Below the pieces are notes generated by a model. That model was not told where the DNA came from. It saw only the letters and a list, made by a program, of their open reading frames with translations, and did not search any database. Source: Bacteroides sp. MSB163 (lineage in GTDB: Bacteria > Bacteroidota > Bacteroidia > Bacteroidales > Bacteroidaceae). From it: a DNA stretch of 64,000 nucleotides. The DNA lies in NCBI RefSeq assembly GCF_036416795.1, contig NZ_CP143867.1, positions 3,712,001 through 3,776,000 on the forward strand, given 5' to 3'. Made by a program: the position numbers and the translations under genes. This document shows positions 27,781 through 37,357 of this stretch, piece by piece; position 1 is the stretch's first letter, and every line of letters begins with the position of its first letter.

Positions 27781-30700
27781 TTAATTATGTTTAACACGTT
27801 CTTGGATATATTGGAATACAATAAATAATGACGGCACAAGGAACAACAGAGCCAAAGTACCGACAATCATTCCGCCGATTACACCCGTGGCAAGCGAACG
27901 GCTGCCGTTGGCACCCACTCCGTGAGCCAGCATCAGCGGGACAAGGCCGAACACCATGGACAACACGGTCATCAATATGGGGCGCAGACGGACTTTTGCC
28001 GCACTGTATGCCGCCTGTGCCAGCGTCATGCCTTCCGACCGCCGCTTGCCGGCGTATTCGGTAAGCAGGATGGCGGTCTTGGCAAGCAGACCGATAATCA
28101 TGATCAGTCCGGTCTGCATGTAGATGTTGTTCTCCAGACCGAAGAGCCACGCGAACAGGAAACTGCCCATCAGTCCGCAAGGCACCGACAACAGGACCGC
28201 GAATGGGATGAACACGCTCTCATACAAGGCGCACAGAATCAGATAGACCAAAACCATGCAGAGCAGGAATATAAGCGTGGCATTGTTGGTCGTCTTGCTT
28301 TCCTCACGCGAGATACCGCCAAACTCGTAGGTGTAATTTGCCGGAAGCACTTCGCGTGCCGTCTCACTGATGGCTTCGAGCACCTGCCCTGAACTGTAGC
28401 CCTTAGCCGGAGACCCGCTAATCGAGATGGCGTTGAACAGGTTGAAACGGGTGAGGTCTGACGGACCGTTGGTCTTGGTCAGGCGCACGAACCGGCTTAA
28501 TGGCGACATGCCGCCATCGGAGGTGCGCACATACATGTGATGCAGGGATTCCGCATTCAGGCGATATTCCGCCGGAGCCTGCATGGTCACATGGTAGAGC
28601 TTGGAGAACCGGTTGAAGTCGGAAACATATTGTCCGGTATAATAGCCCGACAAGGTGGAAAGCACGTCTGCAGGCGAGACACCCGACTGTTCGCATTTCG
28701 CGGCATCAATATCCACCCAGTATTGCGGATAATCCGTGGCAAAGGAGGAATAGACTTCGCCTATTTCGGGTCGCCGCGACAAGGCGTCGACAAACTTGTC
28801 CGCCTCTTCCTTGAAAGTGGCGATGTTTCCGCCCGCCTTGTCTTGCAAATAAAGCTCAAAACCGTTTCCCATGCCGTACCCGGCAATCATCGGAGGCGAC
28901 ATGGCAAACACCGTGGCATCGGGAATATCCGAAGTGGCGACATAAATCTTTCCGATGACGTCATTGACCGACTGCCCCTCTCCCTTGCGCAGATCCCAGT
29001 CTTTGAGTGTAACGAAATACATCGCCTGCGAGGGACCTGAACCGCTGAAAGAGAAACCGGCGACCGCACCGCTGTATTCAATCTCACCGATGCTATCAAG
29101 ACGGCTGTTGATACGTTCCATCACCTTACTTGTCTGAGCCATGGACGTGCCGGGTTTCGTATTCATGCTCACCATGACCGTACCGGTGTCTTCTTCAGGA
29201 ATAAGTCCCGTCTTTGTGACATTGACCAGCAGCACCAGCAACCCGAAAGAGACGCATATAATGCTCCACAACAGCCATCGGCGGTGGATAATGAACATCA
29301 CTCCACGTACATAGCGTCGGCTCAGACGGTCGAAGACAGCATTGAACGCTTTTCGGAAACGGGCTGCAAAATTGTTCTTGGTGTTGCCGTGCTCGTCGAT
29401 ATAGGGTTTCAGCAACAGTGCGCAAAGTGCCGGTGAAAGTGTGAAGGCATTGACTGCCGAGATACCCACGGCAACAGCCATCGTGATACCGAACTGCGTG
29501 TAGAACGCTCCCGAAGTCCCGCCCATCATGGCAACGGGGAAAAACACGGCCATAAAGATGATGGTAGAGGTCAGGATAGCCGAAGATACCCCCTTCATCG
29601 CATCATCGGCAGCAAGAACCGCAGACTGATAGCCCTCATCGAACTTCGCCTGCACCGCTTCCACCACCACAATGGCATCATCGACCACGGTTCCGATTGC
29701 AAGCACAAGCGCGAACAGGGTGAGCAGATTGATGGAAAAACCGATTATGGACATCACGGCGAATGTGCCGATGATGGAAACGAAGATGGATATGGTAGGG
29801 ATAAGCGTTGACTTGATGTCCTGCAAGAACACATACACCACCACGATGACCAGAAGTATCGCTTCTAGCAAAGTACGGATGACCGAGTGGATGGAGGCAT
29901 ACAAGAACTTGTTGGTATCGGTAAGCACCACGAATTCTGTTCCTTCGGGTAAGTCTCGGCTGAGGTCGTCAAGTACTTCGTGAATCTCCTTGATGGTGCT
30001 TGAAGCGTTGGACCCGGCTTTCTGGTTGATGAGCATCATGGCTGCCGGATGCCCGTTCACCTCGGAGGAATAGTTGTAGTATTCATCGCCCAGTTCCACA
30101 TCGGCAACCTCTTTCAGCCGAAGTACATTGCCGCCCGGCAGTGACTTGATGACCAACTCACCGAACTCTTCCGCGCCGGACAAGCGTCCGCGGTATTTCA
30201 TCGTGTATTCATTGGCGGTAGGATGATTGGCACCAAAGGAGCCGGTGGCGGCCTCGATGTTCTGCCGTGCGAGTACGGCGGATATGTCATCGGGGATAAG
30301 CCCGTATTGCGCCATCTTGTCGGGTTTCAGCCAAAGTCGCATACTGTAGTTGGAACCGAACAGCTGTGCCTTTCCCACGCCGCTGATACGTTTCAGCCTC
30401 GGCTCGACATTGATTTTCACGTAATTGTTCAGGAAGGTCTGGTCGAAGCGGTCATCAGGCGAATAGAGCGCAAAAGTCATCAGTTCGGCATTCTGCTGTT
30501 TTTCGGTGGTGACACCGGTTTTGGTGGCTTCCGCCGGTAGTTGGCTCAGCGCGCCGTTCACGCGGTTCTGCACGTTTACCGCCGCCATGTCCGCGTTGGT
30601 TCCCTGTTTGAAATAGATGTTGATGGAGGCATCGCCTGTATTCGATGCCGTGGAAGTCATATAGGTCATGTCTTCCACTCCGTTGATGGCTTCTTCCAGA

Positions 30701-30894
30701 GGGGTTATCACAGCCTTCTGCACGGTTTCAGCGTTTGCGCCCGGATAGGTTGCGAATACGTTGATGGTCGGAGGTGCGATGTCGGGGTATTGTTCCACCG
30801 GCAAGGAAAACATGGAAATCATGCCCAACAGTACGATTACCACCGAGATAACGCCCGAAAACACCGGACGGTCTATAAAAAATCGCAGGTTCAT
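27781..30894 (-). CDS. RND multidrug efflux permease (AcrB/HAE1 family)
   Basis: 1037 residues, normal length. It begins MNLRFFIDRPVFSGVISVV, has twelve membrane helices and the central GTVVDDAIVVVEAV motif in helix 4 with the proton-relay Asp pair, plus the PEDTG-type segment (LIPEEDTGTVMVSM). It pumps drugs or bile-type compounds out with proton entry. Its start overlaps the end of the adaptor gene by 4 bp. The base composition is higher in G+C than the flanking ICE genes, which suggests a separate origin. Confidence 0.96.
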   Translation of the reverse strand: MNLRFFIDRPVFSGVISVVIVLLGMISMFSLPVEQYPDIAPPTINVFATYPGANAETVQKAVITPLEEAINGVEDMTYMTSTASNTGDASINIYFKQGTNADMAAVNVQNRVNGALSQLPAEATKTGVTTEKQQNAELMTFALYSPDDRFDQTFLNNYVKINVEPRLKRISGVGKAQLFGSNYSMRLWLKPDKMAQYGLIPDDISAVLARQNIEAATGSFGANHPTANEYTMKYRGRLSGAEEFGELVIKSLPGGNVLRLKEVADVELGDEYYNYSSEVNGHPAAMMLINQKAGSNASSTIKEIHEVLDDLSRDLPEGTEFVVLTDTNKFLYASIHSVIRTLLEAILLVIVVVYVFLQDIKSTLIPTISIFVSIIGTFAVMSIIGFSINLLTLFALVLAIGTVVDDAIVVVEAVQAKFDEGYQSAVLAADDAMKGVSSAILTSTIIFMAVFFPVAMMGGTSGAFYTQFGITMAVAVGISAVNAFTLSPALCALLLKPYIDEHGNTKNNFAARFRKAFNAVFDRLSRRYVRGVMFIIHRRWLLWSIICVSFGLLVLLVNVTKTGLIPEEDTGTVMVSMNTKPGTSMAQTSKVMERINSRLDSIGEIEYSGAVAGFSFSGSGPSQAMYFVTLKDWDLRKGEGQSVNDVIGKIYVATSDIPDATVFAMSPPMIAGYGMGNGFELYLQDKAGGNIATFKEEADKFVDALSRRPEIGEVYSSFATDYPQYWVDIDAAKCEQSGVSPADVLSTLSGYYTGQYVSDFNRFSKLYHVTMQAPAEYRLNAESLHHMYVRTSDGGMSPLSRFVRLTKTNGPSDLTRFNLFNAISISGSPAKGYSSGQVLEAISETAREVLPANYTYEFGGISREESKTTNNATLIFLLCMVLVYLILCALYESVFIPFAVLLSVPCGLMGSFLFAWLFGLENNIYMQTGLIMIIGLLAKTAILLTEYAGKRRSEGMTLAQAAYSAAKVRLRPILMTVLSMVFGLVPLMLAHGVGANGSRSLATGVIGGMIVGTLALLFLVPSLFIVFQYIQERVKHN

Positions 30895-32012
30895 TTCGGT
30901 TCGTTTTTAGGGGTTATGCTCATGCCTTCTCTCACCAGTCCCACGCCTTCGGCGACAATAGTATCACCGACCGAGAGTCCTTCTTTTACGATAAACCGGT
31001 TGCCGTCGTTCAGGCGGTCTACCGTGAGATAGGCGGCTTCCGCCTGTCCGTTTTTCAGACGGTAAGCGATAATCTTGTCTTGCAGTTCCACGGTGGCGGT
31101 CATGGGGATGGTTACGGCCTCCGTTTTCGGGTTTTGAAGGATGACATTGCCGATGCTGCCACTCAACAGTTCGCGGTCGGGATTGGGGAACAGGGCTTTG
31201 ATTTGTACCGTTCCGGTAACAGGGTCCACCACGCCGCTTACGGTTTCGATACGTCCTTTCGCCTTGTACAGGCTGCCGTCGTTGAGTTGCAGGCCCACTT
31301 CCGGCGTCCCGGCTATCATGCTGTCAATTGAACCATAGCGAGCTGAATATCGCCGTAGCATATTCTCCGAAATGGAGAAATAGGCATACATCTCCGCATT
31401 GTCGGATACGACCGTGAAAGGCTGCGCCATATTGGGACCGACAAGCGCACCGATACGATAGGGCAATGTGCCTACCACTCCGTTGCTTGGGCTTTTGATT
31501 TCCGTATAGGAGAGATTGTTACGTGCATCCGATTCTTGTGCCTTTGCCTGTTCGAGTTCGGCACGGGCCACTGCCAGTTGGTTCCGGGCGAGAGAAAGCT
31601 CGTAGTCGGATATGACCTTCTCGTCAAACAACGACTGCTTGCCCCACAGCTCGATTCGTGCCGTTTCCGCTTTTGCCTGTGCCGCGCAGACATTGGCCTG
31701 CGCCGTGCGTAATGCCGCCCGATAGGGCACTTGGTCGATTACTGCCAATACTTGACCGGTCTTCACCCGTTCACCCTCTTTCACGTACAACCGGATAATG
31801 CGCCCGGATATTTGCGGCATGATGTCCACATCCTGCCGTCCGCGTATGGCGGCGGAATAGGACTCGGAGATTTCCACCGGACTTGCCGCGACCTTTATGA
31901 CCCGATAACTCTGCACCGCATCCTGTTTGCCGTCCGCCTGCCTGCATCCGGTCGGCAGGAATAGCATAAGGGCAAATGCGGCGAAATTCGTGATAATGAA
32001 TTGCTTGTTCAT
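30891..32012 (-). CDS. RND periplasmic adaptor (membrane fusion protein)
   Basis: 373 residues, lipobox FLPTGC, a lipoyl/barrel-sandwich domain (ISGRIIRLYVKEGERVKTGQ), alpha-hairpin rich in Ala and Gln, second lipoyl half (TEIKSPSNGVVGTLPYRIG) and C-terminal barrel (GLSVGDTIVAEGVGLVREGM). It links the inner-membrane permease to the outer-membrane duct. It is first of the three pump genes and lies 43 bp from the acetyltransferase gene. Confidence 0.95.
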   Translation of the reverse strand: MNKQFIITNFAAFALMLFLPTGCRQADGKQDAVQSYRVIKVAASPVEISESYSAAIRGRQDVDIMPQISGRIIRLYVKEGERVKTGQVLAVIDQVPYRAALRTAQANVCAAQAKAETARIELWGKQSLFDEKVISDYELSLARNQLAVARAELEQAKAQESDARNNLSYTEIKSPSNGVVGTLPYRIGALVGPNMAQPFTVVSDNAEMYAYFSISENMLRRYSARYGSIDSMIAGTPEVGLQLNDGSLYKAKGRIETVSGVVDPVTGTVQIKALFPNPDRELLSGSIGNVILQNPKTEAVTIPMTATVELQDKIIAYRLKNGQAEAAYLTVDRLNDGNRFIVKEGLSVGDTIVAEGVGLVREGMSITPKNEPK

Positions 32013-32055
32013 ATTTTCTTCTTGTTTTGTATTAATTCATAATAGGTTTGGTGTG

Positions 32056-32610
32056 TCACCACTGACGGATGGTATTCCACTCTTTTTCGAGAATGGCATA
32101 AACACAGGTATCTTCATATTTGGGGGAGCCGTCAGGATTGTTTACGAATGTCACAAACTCTTTGAAACATCCTTCGCGGCGCATACCAAGGCGTTCGCAT
32201 AAGCGTTGGGAGCGGATATTGTCATCTTCCACAAACCCATAGATACGCCGTGCGCCCGCCTCCCGAAAAAGATAATCCAACAATCCGGTAGCCGCTTCAC
32301 AAGCGAATCCTTTGCCTTCAAAACTTTTGTTGAAATGCCACCCCACATTATAAGTATCTTCATTCTCACGCAAAGCGAACACGTCACCGATAATAAAGTC
32401 ATCTTTTTTCAGACTCACCGCATAGCGCAGCATGTCTTTCGGGGAATACTGCATATATGCCCATGCCGCCTCTCTGGAACAAAGGCGGTCTCCGGCAAAG
32501 CAATTCACACGCGGATGGGAAAGATACTCCAACAACCCTTCGGCATCCTTCTGTTTGAAATTCCGAATGATAATTCGTTCGGTTTCGATATATATTTCCT
32601 TTTGCTCCAT
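32056..32610 (-). CDS. GNAT family N-acetyltransferase (RimJ/RimL type)
   Basis: 184 residues from MEQKEIYIETERIIIRNFKQ (32610; an extra 7 codons are possible). It shows the acetyl-CoA fold with TERIIIRNF, the GWHFNKSFEGKGFACEAATG acetyl-CoA loop (here FEGKGFA for the Q/RxxGxG/A motif) and NIRSQRLCERLGMRREG. It could acetylate ribosomal protein ends, a drug, or a small molecule; a resistance role is plausible beside the pump but not shown. No stop inside. Confidence 0.85.
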   Translation of the reverse strand: MEQKEIYIETERIIIRNFKQKDAEGLLEYLSHPRVNCFAGDRLCSREAAWAYMQYSPKDMLRYAVSLKKDDFIIGDVFALRENEDTYNVGWHFNKSFEGKGFACEAATGLLDYLFREAGARRIYGFVEDDNIRSQRLCERLGMRREGCFKEFVTFVNNPDGSPKYEDTCVYAILEKEWNTIRQW

Positions 32611-32621
32611 GTCCTGTGGGA

Positions 32622-32741
32622 TTATTTGCAAAACGTACCAATCAAAAGCGACAAAGCGATTGCCGCAATGACAATTGCTTCAATCGCCATGATTGCAATG
32701 AACATATCTATTGACAGCCGTTTAATCGTTTCGATAATCAT
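32622..32741 (-). CDS. Small single-helix membrane protein or leader peptide (39 aa)
   Basis: The frame reads MIIETIKRLSIDMFIAIMAI and then a run of Ile, Ala and Leu before ending GTFCK. It is one hydrophobic helix with a short basic N-terminus. It starts 20 bp from a good promoter and ends 11 bp before the acetyltransferase start. It could be a membrane micro-protein or a regulatory leader for the downstream pump. Not recognised. Confidence 0.5.
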   Translation of the reverse strand: MIIETIKRLSIDMFIAIMAIEAIVIAAIALSLLIGTFCK

Positions 32742-32760
32742 GTTATTTATTTTTTAGGTG

Positions 32761-32791
32761 CAAAATTATTTCGTATCCGAGGTCGTTACAA
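32761..32791 (-). promoter_or_regulatory. Bacteroides-type promoter for the acetyltransferase/efflux genes
   Basis: On the minus strand TTGT (32788-32791), 19 bp, TAATTTTG (32761-32768). The spacing is the Bacteroides optimum. It faces the 39-residue ORF, the GNAT gene and probably the pump. Confidence 0.6.
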
Positions 32792-32856
32792 TCGGAATAC
32801 AATCGAAACGGAGAAAAACACGCCTGAAACAACAAAAATGACTTCCGAAGTATCGG

Positions 32857-34650
32857 CTATCGTAGATCTTTCAATTTATCGAATCGTATTATCCGGTCAG
32901 AGATTACTTGAGATTGCTGCATCCGTAAAAGTTCATCCGCAGATATATGCAAGGTGTCACCGTCTATTTTTCTTTTCGGACTGATGGCAATGCCCGGCTT
33001 CCGAGGGTCAAGAATGCTTTGACCAATACCGCTCCATCGGAATTTTTCCAGACCGAGTAAATTCAGAAGAGTAGGATATATGTCAACCTGTCCCATAACT
33101 TTGAGATAGTGCATCGGCACAGGAGAGTTCAATACTATAAATGGTGTGAACTCGTCTTCGGAAATTATTCCTTTCCCTGCCTTTGTATGGCACAGTTCTT
33201 TCCGGTGGTCTGCCAAGCCCTCGTGGTCACCGGTTATCACGACCATTGTACGTTCATATTCGGGACGGGTTTTCAGATATTCCACGAATTTTCCGATAGC
33301 TTCGTCTGTATAATGCGCCACTGTCATATAGTCTGCCATGATTTCGGGAATCCGATTAGAGAAATGAACGGTTTTAAGCGATTCGGGCATCTTGAACGGT
33401 GAATGACCGGAATAAGTGACCATCTGGATAAATACGTTTTCACCGGAGTGCCAAACTTCTCCTTTTTCAATCTTTTCCCTGCATTGGGCAAAAAATGCCT
33501 TATCACCCAGTCGCTTCCGATTTCCGAATGTTTCTGTCATTCGGAAATCGGGATAAGAGATAATTGTGTCTATCCCGAAACTCCGTGCCACTGCTCCTTG
33601 GTTCCATGTCTTTGTCTTGTCCACCGTGAGAAGATAGTTACGTGCGCCTTTCAGTTCCTTCATAGCTTTGGGCAAAGTGTGGTATGTATTGAAAGGGAAA
33701 CGGCAACTGTATGCGCCGGTCTGCAATGGCAACAGACCGGCAAGCATAAGCAGCTGGGCGTCAATGGAACGCCCTCCGTTGACTTGTGTAAGCACATGGG
33801 GCGCATACAGCGTAGACGGTTCTTTGAGGAGCTTGTTAAGGTAAGGTGTGATTTCCTGATTTTCGACCGTAAGATTCAACACCCAACTTTCCAGTGATTC
33901 AGCCAAAATAAGGATGCAGTTGTCCCTGCATTCAATGTCCGGTACGGGAACAAGCGGCGGTCTCCCGGAGAGCCAGGTATGAATCTCACGCTCCTGTTCT
34001 TCTGTAAGTTCGGGCAACTCCTCCGCATAATCAAAATAAAGTGTGCTGAACAGCGTGTAGAGTGGCGGGCCACTGGCGTGTTGATGTGCGGATGACCTCA
34101 ATGCCCTGTATATCGCAATGAAACCTCCCCGGACGGATAAATTGATACTTAACAGGACACATGAAGAAATCAGCAATACGAAGTATGTCCGTCTGCTAAA
34201 TCGCAATGTGATTTTCTGCCGGCAACCTATCCGAAATGTAAGGAATACGGTGACAACAGTCGAAATGGGGAACAACCAATCGCACCATCGTAATGAGGCG
34301 GTCACGCTTGGCAGGAAGTCTGCAAGATTTCCCGCCAACATATAACTTGACAGAGGAATGGCTGAAAAGTAAGTACGGTAATACATCAGGTTGGCAACCA
34401 TCCATATATCTAGCACAGCCATGACAAGTACGCCTGCCGCAATATGCCTTGTCAATATATAAGGGACAGACACCAGAAGGGTTGCCACAAAAGCAGTGGC
34501 ATACGATTCCCAGCATGAAAAAGGTGTAAAGGTGGTGTAATAACACCATATTGCATTGAACAGGAGAAACTTGAAAAATATTCCTGCTATTGGAATAACG
34601 GACAGCATCCTGCTACCCATTTCATTCTTTTCTTGTCTATTGACTGTCAT
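32857..34650 (-). CDS. LtaS/EptA-like phosphotransferase (alkaline phosphatase superfamily)
   Basis: 597 residues: five N-terminal membrane helices (to about residue 180) and an extracytoplasmic catalytic domain. Visible metal-site motifs are ILILAESLESW, GGRSIDAQ at the nucleophile position (Ser in place of the Thr of LtaS), YSGHSPFKMP, VVITGDHEGLADH and a C-terminal QVDIYPTLLNLLG. Family enzymes transfer phosphoglycerol or phosphoethanolamine from lipid to a surface polymer or lipid A. It overlaps the DltD-like gene by 4 bp, last gene of the operon. Substrate unknown. Confidence 0.8.
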   Translation of the reverse strand: MTVNRQEKNEMGSRMLSVIPIAGIFFKFLLFNAIWCYYTTFTPFSCWESYATAFVATLLVSVPYILTRHIAAGVLVMAVLDIWMVANLMYYRTYFSAIPLSSYMLAGNLADFLPSVTASLRWCDWLFPISTVVTVFLTFRIGCRQKITLRFSRRTYFVLLISSCVLLSINLSVRGGFIAIYRALRSSAHQHASGPPLYTLFSTLYFDYAEELPELTEEQEREIHTWLSGRPPLVPVPDIECRDNCILILAESLESWVLNLTVENQEITPYLNKLLKEPSTLYAPHVLTQVNGGRSIDAQLLMLAGLLPLQTGAYSCRFPFNTYHTLPKAMKELKGARNYLLTVDKTKTWNQGAVARSFGIDTIISYPDFRMTETFGNRKRLGDKAFFAQCREKIEKGEVWHSGENVFIQMVTYSGHSPFKMPESLKTVHFSNRIPEIMADYMTVAHYTDEAIGKFVEYLKTRPEYERTMVVITGDHEGLADHRKELCHTKAGKGIISEDEFTPFIVLNSPVPMHYLKVMGQVDIYPTLLNLLGLEKFRWSGIGQSILDPRKPGIAISPKRKIDGDTLHISADELLRMQQSQVISDRIIRFDKLKDLR

Positions 34651-35687
34651 TCGCCTTTATATATTCTTTCCAATAGTTTATTACCCAACAAGGGACGATA
34701 ATGTCCTGCTTCATAATAGTTGTGGTAATCTTCTGTAAATTCGTTAATGCCGCTGAAATCATACACATTTTCTTTTCCGAAAATGCCTTGCAAGATTTCT
34801 CTGTCATCCGGGTGCAGTTTTTTCTGGTTATAATCCGGACTGATTAAGATACGTATTGAGGTGCCATGACGGTGAAGGACTTCCATGATTTCATCCAATA
34901 CCACCCGTTGCCTTTGGAATATAGCAGGTTCAGCTATAGTAGCAGTGCCATTCCGTTCGGGAAACTCTTTTTTACGCTTTTCCCAATACACCTCACCTTC
35001 CTGTTCTATCTGCTTCTCACGAGGATTGAACGCATCATTGTTCTTCGAATCACGTATCTTTCCATAAGGGTTCATCCGCTTCATGTCCGGTTCTATATTT
35101 CCTGTTATGCGGTATTGCAAGTATGGAAACAAGAAATCAGGCATTGCAAATGCCTGTATGAACTCCAGTTGTACGGCAAACGGATTACGTCCCGATATAT
35201 CAGCCGGAAGTATATGGCTGGAACCCGTCAAGAGGTAAAAACGTGAAAGGGAGGTCCGGTCAAGAATCATCAGCACGTTTTTTATTTCTGCACCTTCATG
35301 GTCAAGGGCGTGGAGTTTGAGACTTATCGCTTTCATGCTCTCTGCATTACCGAAGAGCCGGATGGCACGATCACTGGAATCAAGATATTTTTCCCATTCT
35401 CCACACAGAAATGCCATAGTACATGAATTGCCCAAAATGAAAGAATTGAAATGCACACTGTCATCATGGTTCCGGTATATCTGCCAACCTACATGCTGTT
35501 CGTTGAGCGAGACGTCAGAGTCAAAGACATCGTATTTGCGAAGCACCATGAAAGGATCATCGTAAACATAAAGGGCAATCAAAGCCCAAAACGGTATGGC
35601 GAACAGCACCGATTTTCGGACAAGGCGAAGGAAAGCCTGTCGTTTATGAAGGTTTTCGCCAGTAATAGTTTCCTGTATATTTTCCAT
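34647..35687 (-). CDS. DltD-like SGNH-type membrane-anchored protein
   Basis: 346 residues with one N-terminal membrane anchor (about 27-45). A possible SGNH nucleophile lies in HFNSFILGNSCTMAF (GNS) and the matching Asp/His pair in the C-terminal DYHNYYEAGHYRPLLGNKL, a layout seen in DltD and in AlgX/AlgJ-type proteins working with MBOAT partners. It overlaps the MBOAT gene (TGATG) upstream and the LtaS-like gene downstream. In Gram-positives DltD completes D-alanine transfer to teichoic acid. Confidence 0.7.
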   Translation of the reverse strand: MENIQETITGENLHKRQAFLRLVRKSVLFAIPFWALIALYVYDDPFMVLRKYDVFDSDVSLNEQHVGWQIYRNHDDSVHFNSFILGNSCTMAFLCGEWEKYLDSSDRAIRLFGNAESMKAISLKLHALDHEGAEIKNVLMILDRTSLSRFYLLTGSSHILPADISGRNPFAVQLEFIQAFAMPDFLFPYLQYRITGNIEPDMKRMNPYGKIRDSKNNDAFNPREKQIEQEGEVYWEKRKKEFPERNGTATIAEPAIFQRQRVVLDEIMEVLHRHGTSIRILISPDYNQKKLHPDDREILQGIFGKENVYDFSGINEFTEDYHNYYEAGHYRPLLGNKLLERIYKGE

Positions 35688-37081
35688 CAGAATTGCAGAT
35701 ATATGAAGTTTTCCGTGCCGAACTTGCCATAAGCGAACACGGCAAACACTATTAAATAGTACACTGTCCAGCGAAGCACGGCAGGCTGCTTCTCAAAACG
35801 AAGGTGCAAGTCGCCTTTGGACATAAAAAAATCATAAAGCAGCATCAGCAACAATGCGGCACCTGCCACGATGCAGATGTGGTCGGACATACCGATATTG
35901 ATCTCTTTCCAGCTCGCATGAGTCTGAAAAGAGATATTCCGCAGGAAATAGAATGCGTCAGAAACGGACTGTGCCTTGAAGAACACCAATGATACGGCAA
36001 AAATGAAGTAGGTGCGGATGACTGAAAGCGTAGCAAAAAGCCGTTCCCCAATATGGTTCCTTATCTTGTTTCGTATTCTTTCTGTCCTTAGTTCCCATAC
36101 AATCACAAGCCCTTGCAAAAATCCATAGATGGCGAATGTCCATCCAGCACCGTGCCATATACCCAAAGCAACAAATGTTACCATAAGGCTTGCCGCCACA
36201 CCCCATTGTCCCCAACGACGTGTGACTGATGACAGGGGGAGAAAAAGATAATCCCGCACCCAGGAGGAAAGGGAGATGTGCCAACGACGCCAAAACTCAG
36301 CCGTGGTTTGCGCAGCAAAGGGATGCGCAAAGTTGGGTGACAGTTTCAATCCGAACAACATTCCTATTCCGATCGCCATATCCGTGTAGCCGGAAAAATC
36401 GGCATAAAGTTCGATGGGATAGAGAAGGCAGGCCATAAGCAGTTGCACACCTGATGCGGTGTGCATCGAACTGAACACACCATCAATATAGGGTGCTATA
36501 TGATCGGCAAGTACCAATTTTTTTACCAATCCTACCACAATCAGTTTCAAACCATAAGTCATCATGGAATAGGATGCCGGAGAGAGTTTTCGGACTTGCG
36601 GAAGCAAATCAGCGGACCGCTCAATGGGACCTGACAGGAACTTCATAAACAGAAACATGTAAAGCTGGAAATCTATCAGCCGGCGTTCCGCCTTTTCTTC
36701 CTCCCAATAGACTTCCGTCAAGTAACCAATGGCCTGAAATGTATAGAACGACATTCCCAATGGAAAAATAAAACCTGAGTCTCCGGTTAGCCGGTTGGCA
36801 TACCTGAAACCAATCCAGCAGAGGACAAGACAGGATATGCTGCCCCAGTAAATCAAACAGGAACCTCTTTCTTTCTCACGGGCTTGCTCAATAAGTATCG
36901 CTGCGCCGTATGTAAAAAGGCTTACAACCAGTGCCGTGACAAGGAATACGGGATTGAAGTATCCGATGAAAACTCCGCTTGCCGCAAGCAGAACAAACTT
37001 CCGTCCTTTATCACTGACAAAATGGTATAATGTGAAACAAAGCAGGAACAGCAGGACAAATTCAAGGGAAATGAATGACAT
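35687..37081 (-). CDS. MBOAT O-acyltransferase (DltB-like)
   Basis: 464 residues, about eleven membrane helices. MBOAT hallmarks are FPLGMSFYTFQAIGYLTEVY, KFLSGPIERSADLLPQ, PIELYADFSGYTDMAIGIG, RRWHISLSSWVRDYLFLPL and the catalytic His in LGIWHGAGWTF. DltB moves the acyl group carried by DltC across the membrane. It starts 18 bp after the carrier protein gene. Confidence 0.92.
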   Translation of the reverse strand: MSFISLEFVLLFLLCFTLYHFVSDKGRKFVLLAASGVFIGYFNPVFLVTALVVSLFTYGAAILIEQAREKERGSCLIYWGSISCLVLCWIGFRYANRLTGDSGFIFPLGMSFYTFQAIGYLTEVYWEEEKAERRLIDFQLYMFLFMKFLSGPIERSADLLPQVRKLSPASYSMMTYGLKLIVVGLVKKLVLADHIAPYIDGVFSSMHTASGVQLLMACLLYPIELYADFSGYTDMAIGIGMLFGLKLSPNFAHPFAAQTTAEFWRRWHISLSSWVRDYLFLPLSSVTRRWGQWGVAASLMVTFVALGIWHGAGWTFAIYGFLQGLVIVWELRTERIRNKIRNHIGERLFATLSVIRTYFIFAVSLVFFKAQSVSDAFYFLRNISFQTHASWKEINIGMSDHICIVAGAALLLMLLYDFFMSKGDLHLRFEKQPAVLRWTVYYLIVFAVFAYGKFGTENFIYLQF

Positions 37082-37099
37082 TACTTTTTCCTCCTATTC

Positions 37100-37342
37100 C
37101 TATTTGGCTTTATTCTTGATGGTATGGCAAAGATCGCCCACATTTTTCAGTTTCACTATCTCGCGGAACGAGAAACGCACACCGAACTTATTCTCTATCT
37201 CTGTGATTAGTACCATATTGGTCAGCGAATCCCATCCGTCCACATCGTGGGCAGTAGTGCTTTCGGTCAATGTGATGTCGTCTCTCTTTAACACTTTTCT
37301 GAATATTCCGTTCAGTATCTCCAATAATTCTGTTGTATCCAT
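37100..37342 (-). CDS. Acyl/aminoacyl carrier protein (DltC-like)
   Basis: 80 residues, four-helix carrier fold, with phosphopantetheine Ser in DVDGWDSLTNMVLIT (about residue 36) and FGVRFSFREIVKLKNVGDL. DGWDS rather than DSL-only motifs is close to DltC. It lies between the adenylation enzyme (15 bp) and the MBOAT gene (18 bp), so it is the carrier of this operon. Confidence 0.9.
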   Translation of the reverse strand: MDTTELLEILNGIFRKVLKRDDITLTESTTAHDVDGWDSLTNMVLITEIENKFGVRFSFREIVKLKNVGDLCHTIKNKAK

Positions 37343-37357
37343 ATACTTAATTTTTAT

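Noticed and set aside
27791..29425. Long plus- and minus-strand ORFs overlapping the RND gene
   Set aside because: High G+C makes long shadow frames; the RND protein is complete and conserved.
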